A stretch of 64,000 nt of DNA from AP-15 sp963700185 (GCA_963700185.1 CAVOWP010000014.1:124001-188000), one strand, 5' to 3'. Shown: positions 8,947 to 18,518, numbered from the stretch's first letter. The notes: generated from the sequence alone by a model not told the origin. Translations and numbers: made by a program.

Positions 8947-9819
8947 CTAAAGGTAGAAGACAGCTATGACATGGGCCAGCAGGGCGGCGAGCAGCGCGAA
9001 GGACAACGGCACGTGGAAATAGAGCCAGATGTCCATTATTGCCTTGTACCTAATATCTTGCCGCGCCCGCATGAGGAGTTGGCCCTTCTCGTCGAGCAGG
9101 AGCCGAAGTTGGCGCATTGCCGCGGCGAGAGCTGGCGTAGCGTCCGTAGGTATTTCGGCGATGTCGGCCAATGCGGCAGCTGTGGCGCAGTTCGGATAAT
9201 GAGCGGAAACCTGCCGCCAGAACGAGCCGCCGATCGAGGTCGCCTCGACAGCACGCTCCACCGCCTTTGCTGTCCTGTCGTCAACACTCATTGCCGCGGT
9301 GCGGAGCTGGTCGTTTAAGCTGGCGATCCGGCCGAGCATTTGCGGCATTGTGATGCCGTGGCGATTTTCGGTCATCAACCTCGGAAAGTGGGCGTAGCAG
9401 AAGACGCCAAACCCGCCGCTGGCAATCACCAAGCACATCAATACGAAAGCGAGGGTGTGGATATTCCAGCCGAAATGGAAGCCGGTATGGAAGGTGGCGA
9501 TGACCAGAAGACTGAGACCGAGATAAACATGAGCCGACAGCCACGCCACCAGATTTCCCTGGTTTCTGAGATATGACCGCTTGCGGTAGCCGAACCACAT
9601 CAGCCAGAGGATGAGCAGCGCACCCGCGATGCCGAGCGTATATCCGGCCCAACTGCCGCCATAGCGGGAACCGTAGGGAGAATCGATGAGGTAAAGGAGA
9701 AGGGAGACCGCGGCTGTGGCACAGGCAATTTTGAGGTAGCGGAACCGAGCGTAGACCAGGAAAAACTCGTGCCGGACCGGCCGGTCGCGCAAGCCTGCGG
9801 CGGGATCCGTGACGGTCAT
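8947..9819 (-). CDS. Membrane cytochrome b-type subunit
   Basis: The 290-residue protein has about five transmembrane helices: four in the first 150 residues and one at the C-terminus. Two helices carry paired histidines suited to bis-His haem b ligation: HVYLGLSLLVIATFH near residue 100, and HVPLSFALLAALLAH at the end. A cytoplasmic loop of about 100 residues separates the two groups. The start ATG overlaps the TGA of the upstream oxidoreductase by 4 nt. The layout resembles cytochrome b subunits that link iron-sulfur proteins to periplasmic multihaem cytochromes. Haem binding and quinone contact are inferred from the histidine pattern. Confidence 0.8.
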   Translation of the reverse strand: MTVTDPAAGLRDRPVRHEFFLVYARFRYLKIACATAAVSLLLYLIDSPYGSRYGGSWAGYTLGIAGALLILWLMWFGYRKRSYLRNQGNLVAWLSAHVYLGLSLLVIATFHTGFHFGWNIHTLAFVLMCLVIASGGFGVFCYAHFPRLMTENRHGITMPQMLGRIASLNDQLRTAAMSVDDRTAKAVERAVEATSIGGSFWRQVSAHYPNCATAAALADIAEIPTDATPALAAAMRQLRLLLDEKGQLLMRARQDIRYKAIMDIWLYFHVPLSFALLAALLAHVIAVFYL

Positions 9820-12209
9820 CGGCCACCTTGTTGGATGATGCCGATAAACTGCTCGGGGGCGACCCTAATCGCGGCACCGGTTGGACAGGATCTGACGCAT
9901 GCCGGGCCGCCATCGATCCCCTTGCACATGTCACATTTTACCGCGTGCTTGCTGCCGGTCCGCTTGGCCATCGCCTCGGGCGTACGATCTTCTCCGGGTC
10001 CACCGCCAGCGCCGAATAGCAGCCAATTCAAAAGCCCCGGTTTCTCCGGCGGCAGTGCGGCCATTTGAATCACCCCGTAGGGGCAGTTGCGCTCGCAATT
10101 GCCGCAGCCAATACAGTTGTCTCCAATGAAGACCTCTCCGTTGGGCGCCCGGTGGATCGCGTCCGGCGGACAATCCTTCATGCAGTGCGGGTTCTCGCAA
10201 TGTCGACACGACGTCGGCACATGCAAGGTAGCGTAGGTCGGGCCGGCCTCGCGGTTGAGGCGGCTCACACCTTGATGCGTCTCGGCGCAAGCCTTCTCGC
10301 AATTGTCACAGCGTACGCACAATGCTTCGTCGATCAGCAGCACGTCGGTCGCTTCGCCGATCCCCTGCTGCATCAGGAAACTGATCACGCCGCTGTGCTC
10401 GAGCCCCAATTGCAGCCGGTGTCGTTTCACTAAGCGGTCATCGAGCTTCTTCTCGACTTGCAGGCGCAATTCCGGGTCGCGATCGATGAGCGCACGGAAT
10501 GCAGCGCTGTCGATCCGAATTGCTTCCGTGGCGACCGCAGCCCTGACCGTGGCGCATCGCGGCGCATCCATCAACATGGCCATTTCGCCGACGTAATTCC
10601 CGGCCGGGATGTAGGCGCTCACAATGTCCTTGCCGGCGACGCGGGCAGAAACCGTCACCGAGCCGCTTTGAATGAGGTACACCGAATCGTCGTTTGCGCC
10701 TTCCTCGATCAGCGTGTCATCGGTCTTGAACTGGACGACCTGGGCGGTCCGCACCACCTCGTCGAGAAGCTGATCGTCGACCTCGGGCGCGAGTTGGACC
10801 TTGATTTGGCGAATCACCGCCGCGGTATCGATCGCCTTCTTGACCTCGGGCACCGACCGGACGAGACGGATCATGGAGTTCCGGTCGACCTCGAGCACAA
10901 GCGAAGATGCGGTCGCCACGGCTGCCCTGGTGCGCCGCCGCCCGGACAGCAGCGCCAACTCGCCGAAGAACTCGCCGGCCCTAAGCCTGGCTAGTTCCTG
11001 TGGATCGTCCGGGTCAGTGCGGATCCCGACCTCACCATCGAGTATAAAGTAGACTGAATTCGCAAACTCGCCGAGCGCGAAGACCACTTCGCCCGGCTGC
11101 TTCTGGTAGAGATCCGCGCGGATCAGGAATTCGCGGATCTGCAACGGCGTGAGCGTCGCAAAGAGCGGCAATCTCTCGCGCACTGCCGTCACGAGTTCAG
11201 CCACCGTCATCGTCACCTTGGCGTGATCCAGTTTGGCTTGGATCAGAGGTTGGTCCGCTGGCGCGATATTGTTGCCAAGGATGTATTCGACGACCTCGTA
11301 ACCCTGGTTTAGACAATGCTTGATGAGCGGATAGCCGGCGAGAGCGCCGATGATATAGAGGCCGGGAACTTGCAATTCGTAGGTTTCGGAGACCACGGGG
11401 TAGGCGGTGGGACTGTCGCTCGGGAAGTTGATGCCGCACGATTCGACGAATCTTCGCGGCGGCAGGGCGCCAATTCGCGCGATGACGCGGTCGCATTTGA
11501 CACGAGCTTCGCCTTCCCGCGCCTCCAACACCAGATATCCCGGCTCAACCTGCTTGGGCTCGGCATTCGAGAATGACTGAATGTCACCCTTGCCGATAGC
11601 CGCCTGGATCAGCGCCGCGTTTGCCGGCTTGGCGTAGGGAAAGTCGGCGCCCCGATTGACGACGGTGACATTGTTGTTGGCGGACAGGCCTAGAGCGTTT
11701 TCAAGCCCGGCATCGCCGGTGCCGATAATGACGATTTCCTCCCCTTTATACTCGTCTGGATCGTCGAGCTGGTACTGGACCGCCGGGAGATCGGCGCCGG
11801 GGATAGTCAGCTTGCGAATGTTGCCTTGGACGCCGATCGCCAGAACGACATATTCCGCGGTCAGCTTCTCGCCGCCGGCGAGTGCAATCTCGAAATTGCC
11901 GCGATGTCCGGTAATCGCAGTGACCTCGGCATTGAGCCGTAAGTTAACGTGCGCCTCCTTTACCCCGCTGGTCCAGCTCTCGATCACCTCCTCCCGCGAC
12001 TCTTCCTTGAAGGTGAGATCACTGCGCAACGGCAGAACCTCCGGCGTCGCCATTACGTGCTTGCGCTTCTGATACTTGAAGATCGTGTCGTTGAGATGAG
12101 GCGAGCGTTCAAGGAGGATGTGCGTCTTCCCCTCTTTAGCAGCGCGCGCAGCCGCACTGGCGCCTGCCGGCCCTGATCCGACGATGGCAATCATGTAATC
12201 CACAGCCAC
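9816..12209 (-). CDS. FAD oxidoreductase with two cNMP-binding domains and four 4Fe-4S motifs
   Basis: The 797-residue protein starts at GTG 12209. Residues 1-330 form a two-nucleotide-binding FAD/NAD(P) fold (AIVGSGPAG near residue 8, IIGTGDAG near 155, IIGALAGYP near 285) without the thioredoxin-reductase CxxC. Two cyclic-nucleotide-binding domains follow, about residues 355-460 and 485-600, with phosphate-binding-cassette motifs FFGELALLSGRRRTRAAV and YVGEMAMLMDAPRCATV. The C-terminal third has four ferredoxin-type clusters: CVRCDNCEKAC, CRHCENPHCMKDC, CIGCGNCERNC and CDMCKGIDGGPACVRSC. It leads the operon and overlaps the cytochrome b gene. It likely moves electrons between NAD(P)H or another donor and cytochrome b in the cytoplasm, with cAMP or a related nucleotide as effector. 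The direction of electron flow is not determined. Confidence 0.88.
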   Translation of the reverse strand: MAVDYMIAIVGSGPAGASAAARAAKEGKTHILLERSPHLNDTIFKYQKRKHVMATPEVLPLRSDLTFKEESREEVIESWTSGVKEAHVNLRLNAEVTAITGHRGNFEIALAGGEKLTAEYVVLAIGVQGNIRKLTIPGADLPAVQYQLDDPDEYKGEEIVIIGTGDAGLENALGLSANNNVTVVNRGADFPYAKPANAALIQAAIGKGDIQSFSNAEPKQVEPGYLVLEAREGEARVKCDRVIARIGALPPRRFVESCGINFPSDSPTAYPVVSETYELQVPGLYIIGALAGYPLIKHCLNQGYEVVEYILGNNIAPADQPLIQAKLDHAKVTMTVAELVTAVRERLPLFATLTPLQIREFLIRADLYQKQPGEVVFALGEFANSVYFILDGEVGIRTDPDDPQELARLRAGEFFGELALLSGRRRTRAAVATASSLVLEVDRNSMIRLVRSVPEVKKAIDTAAVIRQIKVQLAPEVDDQLLDEVVRTAQVVQFKTDDTLIEEGANDDSVYLIQSGSVTVSARVAGKDIVSAYIPAGNYVGEMAMLMDAPRCATVRAAVATEAIRIDSAAFRALIDRDPELRLQVEKKLDDRLVKRHRLQLGLEHSGVISFLMQQGIGEATDVLLIDEALCVRCDNCEKACAETHQGVSRLNREAGPTYATLHVPTSCRHCENPHCMKDCPPDAIHRAPNGEVFIGDNCIGCGNCERNCPYGVIQMAALPPEKPGLLNWLLFGAGGGPGEDRTPEAMAKRTGSKHAVKCDMCKGIDGGPACVRSCPTGAAIRVAPEQFIGIIQQGGR

Positions 12210-12617
12210 TGGCCGTCTCCCACAGCTCGGCTTGTCGACGCCAGCTGTTACTTGCCCCCGGAGCGCCTTGGTACCGGGTGCCGGCTTCTACGCCATCAGC
12301 TTAAATTTACCATATCAAGCGGCCAAATTCAACGAAAGCGTTATGCGCTGGGTCCGAACGTCGGGGCTCACTCGGCGATGGTGGGAGCAGGTGGCGCTTC
12401 GGGCGACGGCGGGTCGGGGAGAAGGTGTACGAATAGGCTCTGTAAAGCTCGGCTGGGCTCGATCCACCCGTTAGCTTCCGGTAAAATATTCTCGCGTATG
12501 TGATCTCCTTCACACGCGATCGAGCAATTTCGTGATGTGGTTCGATATTGAAGTCATCACGGGCGTGCATGGGCGCCTTGACCCGTGGCGATGATGTAGA
12601 GCCCTGGGATCCTAGAA
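12210..12617. other. Divergent intergenic region between redox operon and cyclase
   Basis: This stretch of about 400 bp is locally AT-richer than its neighbours and holds no convincing gene on either strand. It must contain the promoters of the minus-strand redox operon and the plus-strand adenylate cyclase. The one clear element is the CRP-type palindrome at 12499-12514. No confident -35/-10 pair could be assigned. Confidence 0.6.
12499..12514. promoter_or_regulatory. Perfect CRP-type operator TGTGA-N6-TCACA
   Basis: The sequence TGTGATCTCCTTCACA matches both half-sites of the cAMP receptor protein consensus exactly. It lies about 104 bp before the cyclase start codon (12618) and about 290 bp before the start of the redox operon (12209). 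It is therefore better placed to control the cyclase, but could serve both. With ten fixed bases in GC-rich DNA, a chance match in 64 kb is unlikely. No crp gene is present in the window, so the protein that binds is inferred. Confidence 0.7.
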
Positions 12618-14955
12618 ATGCTCCAGCACAATATATCCGGGTCGCTCCGCTCGCTGGAATCGGACACCCTGGCTGCCGTCACCGGCTGCAGCAATCCGGC
12701 GATGGTGGATCGGTCGAACAGCGCCATCTGGAGGCTTTCGGTGCTTGTCCGGGTTGCGGACATTGTCACCCAAAGGCTCTCGCTCGACCACCAATTGCCG
12801 CGCCTTATCGAATTGATCCCCGAGGCACTCGACGCTGAACGGGCAACGCTCTTCTTGCAGGACCCCGAATTCGGGCGAGCTGTTTTCGCGGGCGGCTCGC
12901 GGCGAAGACGTGGCGGAGATACGCATACCCCAGACAGTCGGCATAGCTGGGTCGGTGTTCAGCTCGGGTTCGGCCGAAATCATCGATGATGTGTACGAAG
13001 ATCGACGTTTCAATCCGGAGGTGGATCGGCGGACCGGATTCCGCACGAACAACATGCTGTGTGTGCCACTGCGCAACCTCAATGGCCAAGTGATCGGTGT
13101 AACCCAGGTACTAAACAAACGTTCGGGACGCTTCATCGAGGCCGACCTGGCCCTTCTCGAGGCCATCAATCGCCATGCCGCAAGCGCGCTCGAGCAGGCT
13201 CATCTGGTGGAGCGGCTCGAACAGGCGCGGCGCGAGGAGGCCGAGCTGCTTGCGATTACCGAAGCACTCTCGACCGAACTGCACCTCGATACCTTGCTCG
13301 CCCGCATCGTACGGGCGACGACGCAGCTTCTCGACGCCGAGCGTTCGACACTCTTTATTTACGACCCAAGGAAGGACGAGCTCTGGTCGAAAGTCGCCGA
13401 AGGCAGCGAACAAAAGCAGATTCGCATATCGGCGAGTGCTGGGATAGCGGGTGCGGCATTTACGAGCGGAGAGGTCCTCTACATCCCCAACGCCTATGCC
13501 GACCCGCGTTTCAATCCGGAAATCGATCGGATTTCCGGGTTCCGGACCCGCAACCTGCTCAATGTGCCGGTGCTCGATGGCAGCGGAGAGCGCCTCGGCT
13601 TGGTTCAAGTGCTCAACAAGCGAGGCGGACAATTCACGCAGACCGACATTCGCCGACTAAAAGCCTTCTGTGCCGATATCGCCATTGCGATCCAGAACGC
13701 CCGGCTGTTCTCAGACGTGCTTGCGCTGAAGAATTACAATGAGAGCATCCTTAAATCGTTGTCGAATGGCGTCATCACGCTGGATCAGCAGCTCATCATC
13801 GGTAAAGTGAACGAAGCAGCGCAGCGGATCCTCGGGCTGTCGTCGGAACTCTTGGTCGATCGCCCCGCCGAGCAGGTGTTCGGCAATCTCAACCCCTGGA
13901 TCACCCGGAGCCTCGAATTCGTCGCTCGGATGGGGGCCACCGACTATCATGCCGACACCGACCTGGTGCTGTCGAACGGCGCTAGCGCTGCCATCAACCT
14001 GACGGCGGCGCCGTTCTTCGATACCGACGGCAAATCGATCGGTTCCATGCTGATACTCGAGGACATTACGCGCGAAAAACGGGTGCGCAATACGATGGCG
14101 CGTTACGTGGCGAAGGAGGTCGTCGATCGGCTTCTCATGAGTGCCGAAGACGTTCTGCAAGGGAACGCCCTCGTCGCTACCGTGCTGTTTTCCGACATCC
14201 GCCGCTTCTCGACCCTATCCGAGGAGATGACTCCGCGAAATACTGTGACGATGCTGAACGAGTATTTCACGGAGATGGTCGAGGTTATCTTTGCGCATGG
14301 CGGCATGCTCGACAAGTATCTGGGCGACGGCTTGATGGCGATCTTCGGAGCGCCTGTCGGTAGTTCCTCCGATGCAGACAACGCGCTCTTTGTCGCGACC
14401 GATATGATCGGGGCGCTCGGGCGCTATAACGCCCGTCGGGTTGAGCGTGGAGATACGCCGATCGAGATCGGCATCGGACTGGCCACTGGCGAAGTACTTG
14501 CCGGCTCGGTCGGTATGGCCAAGCGCATGGAGTACACCGTCATCGGGGATAACGTGAACCTCGCCGCTCGCCTCGAGAGCGCAAACAAATATTACGGCAC
14601 GGCGGTGCTTTTGTCGGGTACAACGGTCGCTGCTCTAAAAGCGCCCGCGGTGTTGCGCCGGCTCGATCTGATCCGGGTCAAAGGCAAGTCGCGCCCGACA
14701 TGGGTCTACGAATCGCTCGGGCATCACACGGCTGAGACTTTCCCCAAGCTCGCCCCCGTGATCACTGCTTACGAGACCGGCCTCGATTGCTACCAGCGAC
14801 GCGACTGGAAAGGCGGCCTGAGGCAATTTGGCGAGGCGCTCGAGTTCGCACCGCACGATCGGGCGTCCCGCATCTTTCTCGACCGCTGCCGCTACTATCA
14901 GACGAACCCGCCGGCCGAAGGGTGGGAGGGGGTTTGGGTAATGGAGCAAAAATAG
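12618..14955 (+). pseudogene. GAF-GAF-PAS class III adenylate cyclase (one frameshift)
   Basis: Two frames join into one protein of about 778 residues. The first GAF domain begins at 12618 in one frame (to ATLFLQDPE) and continues in the next frame from about 12870 (GELFSRAARGEDVAEI), so one extra base lies near 12866-12874. A second GAF domain, a PAS-like segment and a class III cyclase domain follow. The cyclase domain has both metal-binding aspartates (LFSDIRRFS, YLGDGLMAIFG), the adenine-selecting Lys of DKYLGD, and the IGDNVNLAAR motif with the Asn/Arg transition-state pair. All catalytic residues are intact, so a shorter product from GTG 12910 could still be active. It is divergent from the cNMP-binding redox operon and next to a CRP-type site. 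The frameshift may be genuine or an assembly error. Confidence 0.85.
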
Positions 14956-15008
14956 CGTGCGGGCCGCCGGCGGGACCGAGGCTGGCGGCAAGCTGACTGG
15001 CGTCGCCA

Positions 15009-15797
15009 TCACCGACTGAGGCGAAGGCCACCATTGCGCGCGAGAAACTCGGCGTGGGCGAGCTGGCGGTGAAGTGCCAGCCGTTGGGGCACATTGAGCG
15101 GGCGCCGCGGACCGAGCATCACCTCACCCCCATTGTCGATCCTCAGATGGCGGCCATCGAGTTCCAGCAGACCATCGAGTCCGCGCTCGTCGAGCGTCCA
15201 ATTCCGCACCGGCCCGGTATCGATGTGCATAAAGCCCGAATGCGGGTACCAGCCGACGCCGCCGCGCTGCATCGCGCGCGCTGCCGTCATCGCCTCGGGG
15301 AGCCGCGAGCCGAGATGGAGGTCAAGGGCTCGGCCGCAGGTATGCTGACTGTTTTCGGCCACGCCAAAGGTCGTGCGGGCCAGCATCGTATTGGTCTCGG
15401 CCGTGCGATAGGCAGAAAGGATCGTCGCGCTAGTCTCGCCGACTGCATCGAGGACGCCAGCCAGAAAATCAATCAGCCCGACGTCGATCTGGGTCTTCTC
15501 GCCGGAATGATGATCGCGCAGAAAAAAGCAGAGCTCGTCGATTACCCGGTCGATCGGGCCCTTCTCGTCGCGATAGACGCCTTCGAAGGTCTCGCCGGTA
15601 TGGGCATTGACGAGGCGCAGCCGGCGCAGCACCGGTGGGCGCGCAACCGCACGCGCCGTTCGCGGCCATGCCCCCCACCCCGCGGCCAAAGAAAGAAACA
15701 GACGTCGATCCAACGGACTCCCCGAAACGCGCCGCGCAACCAAAAGACGATACCTGGCCTGGGATGTTCGATCCAAGGTCAAAATAGTTTCAGCCAC
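15009..15797 (-). CDS. DUF882/YcbK-like M15-type peptidoglycan peptidase
   Basis: The protein is up to 262 residues if GTG 15797 is used; the start is uncertain, because an Arg-Arg export signal (LDRRLFLSLAAG) sits near residue 30 and a shorter form is possible. The catalytic region has the zinc-site motifs of the M15/D-Ala-D-Ala carboxypeptidase-like fold: SQHTCGRALDLHL and GVGWYPHSGFMHID. Family members such as MepK cleave peptidoglycan cross-links in the periplasm. It is convergent with the cyclase gene and stands alone. Confidence 0.82.
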   Translation of the reverse strand: MAETILTLDRTSQARYRLLVARRVSGSPLDRRLFLSLAAGWGAWPRTARAVARPPVLRRLRLVNAHTGETFEGVYRDEKGPIDRVIDELCFFLRDHHSGEKTQIDVGLIDFLAGVLDAVGETSATILSAYRTAETNTMLARTTFGVAENSQHTCGRALDLHLGSRLPEAMTAARAMQRGGVGWYPHSGFMHIDTGPVRNWTLDERGLDGLLELDGRHLRIDNGGEVMLGPRRPLNVPQRLALHRQLAHAEFLARNGGLRLSR

Positions 15798-16051
15798 CGG
15801 TTAGGTCGCGCAAAGCCTGATTCGAGGTCGCCCGCGTGGCGTCGCTATAGGCCAACGACGGATATGGCGGTCGGGTTCATGATGCCCGGTGGCACGCGCC
15901 CAGGTCTGAGATGAGCCCCGGGTGGGCGCGATTCGACGCGAGTTTCCGTATCCACTCTACTGCGGGGGGCGGATTACCGGCGCATCGCTATGAGGCCACC
16001 GGGCACCGGATCCCGTGTTTTACCGAATCCCCTGTTTTAATTGGGTGGCTC

Positions 16052-16342
16052 TCACCGCCGCGCCGTGTCATCCACAGGCCGGTCTGCCGCCCCATTCCGC
16101 CTCGCGAGGGCTGGCGGTCGAGTTTCAGCGTCAGGCTCGGCCATGGATGCTGATGGGTCTACTCCCAGCCCGCTTAAGACTAATCGATAAAGCCCGAACG
16201 CATGGTCAACGGCGCTTTGTATGACTTCCCTTTCAGCGCGAGTGACCGGGCTGTTTCGGGCTCGTACGCGGCTTTGCGGAACATCGAGGGTCGGCAGCAT
16301 TCCTGCCGTAAGGATCGCGGCGATCAATTCGCGGTCGGCCAT
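16052..16342 (-). CDS. Small conserved protein of unknown function
   Basis: The 96-residue protein starts at ATG 16342 with a GGGAGA ribosome site just upstream. It opens with MADRELIAAILTAGMLPTL and has a helical segment around residues 35-60 (REVIQSAVDHAFGLYRLVL), then a disordered Pro/Ala/Arg-rich tail. Short proteins with this opening occur in other alphaproteobacteria, in my recollection, but no function is known to me. A longer upstream extension would read through a stretch with poor coding character and is not favoured. Confidence 0.55.
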   Translation of the reverse strand: MADRELIAAILTAGMLPTLDVPQSRVRARNSPVTRAEREVIQSAVDHAFGLYRLVLSGLGVDPSASMAEPDAETRPPALARRNGAADRPVDDTARR

Positions 16343-16637
16343 TTCCGATCTCCCTTGCTGGATGAGGGCGTCAACGCCGATCGCATCGCTGCGTACCCAG
16401 CGGCAACTCGCGTCAAAATAGTGGCAGAACGCAGACGCTCGGGCGACGGGTGCCGATAGCGATAAGAAAGCGATTAGCGCCGCGGCCTTCTCGGCCTGTT
16501 GAAGGATTGAAGACGGCCCCGATCCACCTGCGCCGCTGGGCAAGGTCTTTCCGCAGCTCCACCGATGTGCCGAACTCTGTCGCCTGCACCTTCACCCCGG
16601 GCGCCCGACTTGACGAGGTTTTGACGAGGGCTAAACG

Positions 16638-16790
16638 ATGCGTGACCGCGGGCCTCCGGGAATTGCGGCAGATCGTCAGTGATCGTGAACCACGGGCCTT
16701 GCCGACGACATAGCGATGACAGGCGGGGCGCACGCCGGGATCGTTGTCCAAGGTCGCGAGCCCTATGCCATAACGCGTATTCCCGGCCTT
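16638..16790 (-). pseudogene. Remnant of a GFA-family (glutathione-dependent formaldehyde-activating) gene
   Basis: Two adjoining frames translate to pieces of the C-terminal end of GFA-type proteins: YGIGLATLDNDPGVRPACH then, after a one-base shift near 16697, PWFTITDDLPQFPEARG. The N-terminal zinc-binding cysteine region is absent, because the next gene occupies that space. It is a short relic, recognised by pattern only. Confidence 0.45.
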
Positions 16791-16810
16791 GACTTCACGC
16801 ACTCCGCGGC

Positions 16811-17290
16811 TCAACAGGTCGGAACCGATGGGAAGCCCGGCCCATCGGGCTGTCCATTAGGTTTAGTGGCGGGGCTAACGAGTGCCGCCCATTTGCTGTT
16901 ACCGGTTCGTACAACCTTTGCGCCCTTTTCTAAGCGCTTTAACGCTGTTTCCGTTCGCTCTGGAATGTAGTCGATGGCCTTGGCGATCTGGGTCGTTGTC
17001 ATTGCTTCCCCAGAGAACGACAGTTCACGTAGAATCAGCTCGCATATGTCCCGCCGCCGTCGCCGCCCGCCCGATTTCTCAAACTGTGACTCGTAATCGT
17101 TTACTGGAATTGCGCCGCAAAAGATAACCATCGCGGCCTGGAACCCCTCCTGTCGCGCCACGATCAATTTGGCTTCCTCAGCTTTCTGTTCACTGATTTC
17201 GATGGCCGCCCGTCGATCTGCCTGCAATTTCTCGAGATACGTGCTCGCCTTTTCAATCGGGTTCGGCACCGAACTATCTCCTTGCGTCAT
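16811..17290 (-). CDS. Hypothetical protein with coiled-coil and winged-helix-like C-terminus
   Basis: The protein has about 159 residues from ATG 17290; a GTG at 17314 would add eight more. Residues 20-60 are rich in Lys/Glu/Ala and likely helical (EKLQADRRAAIEISEQKAEEAK). A basic RRRRR patch follows, and residues 95-140 look like a helix-turn-helix (MTTTQIAKAIDY, TALKRLEKGAKV, KWAAL). It may be a small DNA-binding protein. Its neighbours are a gene relic and a long non-coding stretch, which give no clue to function. Confidence 0.55.
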   Translation of the reverse strand: MTQGDSSVPNPIEKASTYLEKLQADRRAAIEISEQKAEEAKLIVARQEGFQAAMVIFCGAIPVNDYESQFEKSGGRRRRRDICELILRELSFSGEAMTTTQIAKAIDYIPERTETALKRLEKGAKVVRTGNSKWAALVSPATKPNGQPDGPGFPSVPTC

Positions 17291-17774
17291 CCTGAAGGTC
17301 TGCGCATTGCACACAACCGCTCACATTCGCACTTGCGATTATTCGTGCTACATCCGTACGGTTCCCCGATAACCTAGTCCGCTTGATTCAATTCATTCAA
17401 AGCGCGGTCGTTTCAAAAAAATTAGCGGTATTGGAGACGTTTGGCTCAAAAATTAGGGTGGTCGGGCCTAGCGGAAAAGGATGGAAGCTTTCCTATCATA
17501 AATTACGGGCGCACATATTTGGGGAGACGACCTAGAAAATACCACGATTGATTGTAGTGGGACTTGCCGCCCGCATCACGGTAATTCGCCGAACGGTCAA
17601 GATGCTAATATAGCCAGAGGGGGGCTGCTGGTCTCGGGCTGGCCGCTCGCGGATCAACTCGCCGCGTTAGTGGTCGGGTGAGGGGTTGTCGCTGCTATCA
17701 ATGACAGGGAGCCGTTAGGGCGCTATCGTTCCCGCGACGGCCCTCCACTCAGCAAACGAGAAAAGGATGTTGCG
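17291..17774. other. Non-coding stretch upstream of the glutathione transferase
   Basis: About 480 bp with lower GC than its surroundings and no plausible gene. It separates two divergently transcribed genes and should hold their promoters. I found no clear operator, hairpin or repeat in it. Confidence 0.5.
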
Positions 17775-18497
17775 ATGCTCGATCTCCACTTTTGGCCGAC
17801 GCCGAACGGGAAGAAGGTCACGATCCTGCTCGAAGAATTGGGTCTCGACTACAATTTGGTTCCCTGCAATATCGGGCGCGGCGACCAGTTCAAACCCGAG
17901 TTCCTCAAGATCAATCCCAACCACCGCATGCCCGTATTGGTCGACCACAACCCCAAGGGCGGCGGTGCGCCAATCAGCATTTTCGAATCAGGCGCGGTCA
18001 TGATGTATCTCGGGGAAAAGGAAGGCCGCTTCTTCCCACAGGACCTTCGCGGGAAGTACGAAGTCACCCAGTGGGTCATATGGCAGATGGCCAATCAGGG
18101 TCCGAAGCTTGGTGAATGCGGACATTTTCGCCGTGCCGGCCCCGACGCTGGCGACCTGACCTATGCGATCCACCGCTTCACCGACGAAGCCAACCGGCTC
18201 TACGGCGTGATGAACAATCGGCTCTACGATCGCCCGTACCTCGCCGGCAACGAGTACACGATCGCCGACATGATTTCCTATCCGTGGACCGTCAACGCCG
18301 AGGCCCAAGGGCAGGACATCAGCGAGTTCAAACATTTCAAGCGCTGGTTCGACGAGGTCGGCAACCGCCCGGCGGTCAAGCGCGGGATGGAGACCGGCAA
18401 CAATCTGCGCGTCGACCCCGCCACATTGAGCGACGAGGAGCGCGCCCAGATGCGCAAGATCATGTACAACCAGCGCGCCATCCCCGCCCCGGCGTAA
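17775..18497 (+). CDS. Glutathione S-transferase family protein (YfcG/YghU-like)
   Basis: The 240-residue protein starts at ATG 17775 with AAAGGA upstream. It has an N-terminal thioredoxin-like domain (LHFWPTPNGKKVTILLEELGLDY, with the substrate-site NHRMPVLVDH and FESGAVMMYLGE) and an all-helical C-terminal domain (NRLYDRPYLAGNEYTIADMISYPW). The NGKK sequence in place of a catalytic Cys/Ser and the overall layout fit the disulfide-bond reductase subgroup that includes YfcG and YghU. It probably reduces disulfides with glutathione in the cytoplasm. The gene stands alone and is followed by a hairpin. Confidence 0.88.
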   Translation: MLDLHFWPTPNGKKVTILLEELGLDYNLVPCNIGRGDQFKPEFLKINPNHRMPVLVDHNPKGGGAPISIFESGAVMMYLGEKEGRFFPQDLRGKYEVTQWVIWQMANQGPKLGECGHFRRAGPDAGDLTYAIHRFTDEANRLYGVMNNRLYDRPYLAGNEYTIADMISYPWTVNAEAQGQDISEFKHFKRWFDEVGNRPAVKRGMETGNNLRVDPATLSDEERAQMRKIMYNQRAIPAPA

Positions 18498-18518
18498 CCC
18501 CCTCGCCTCCTCCCGCAT

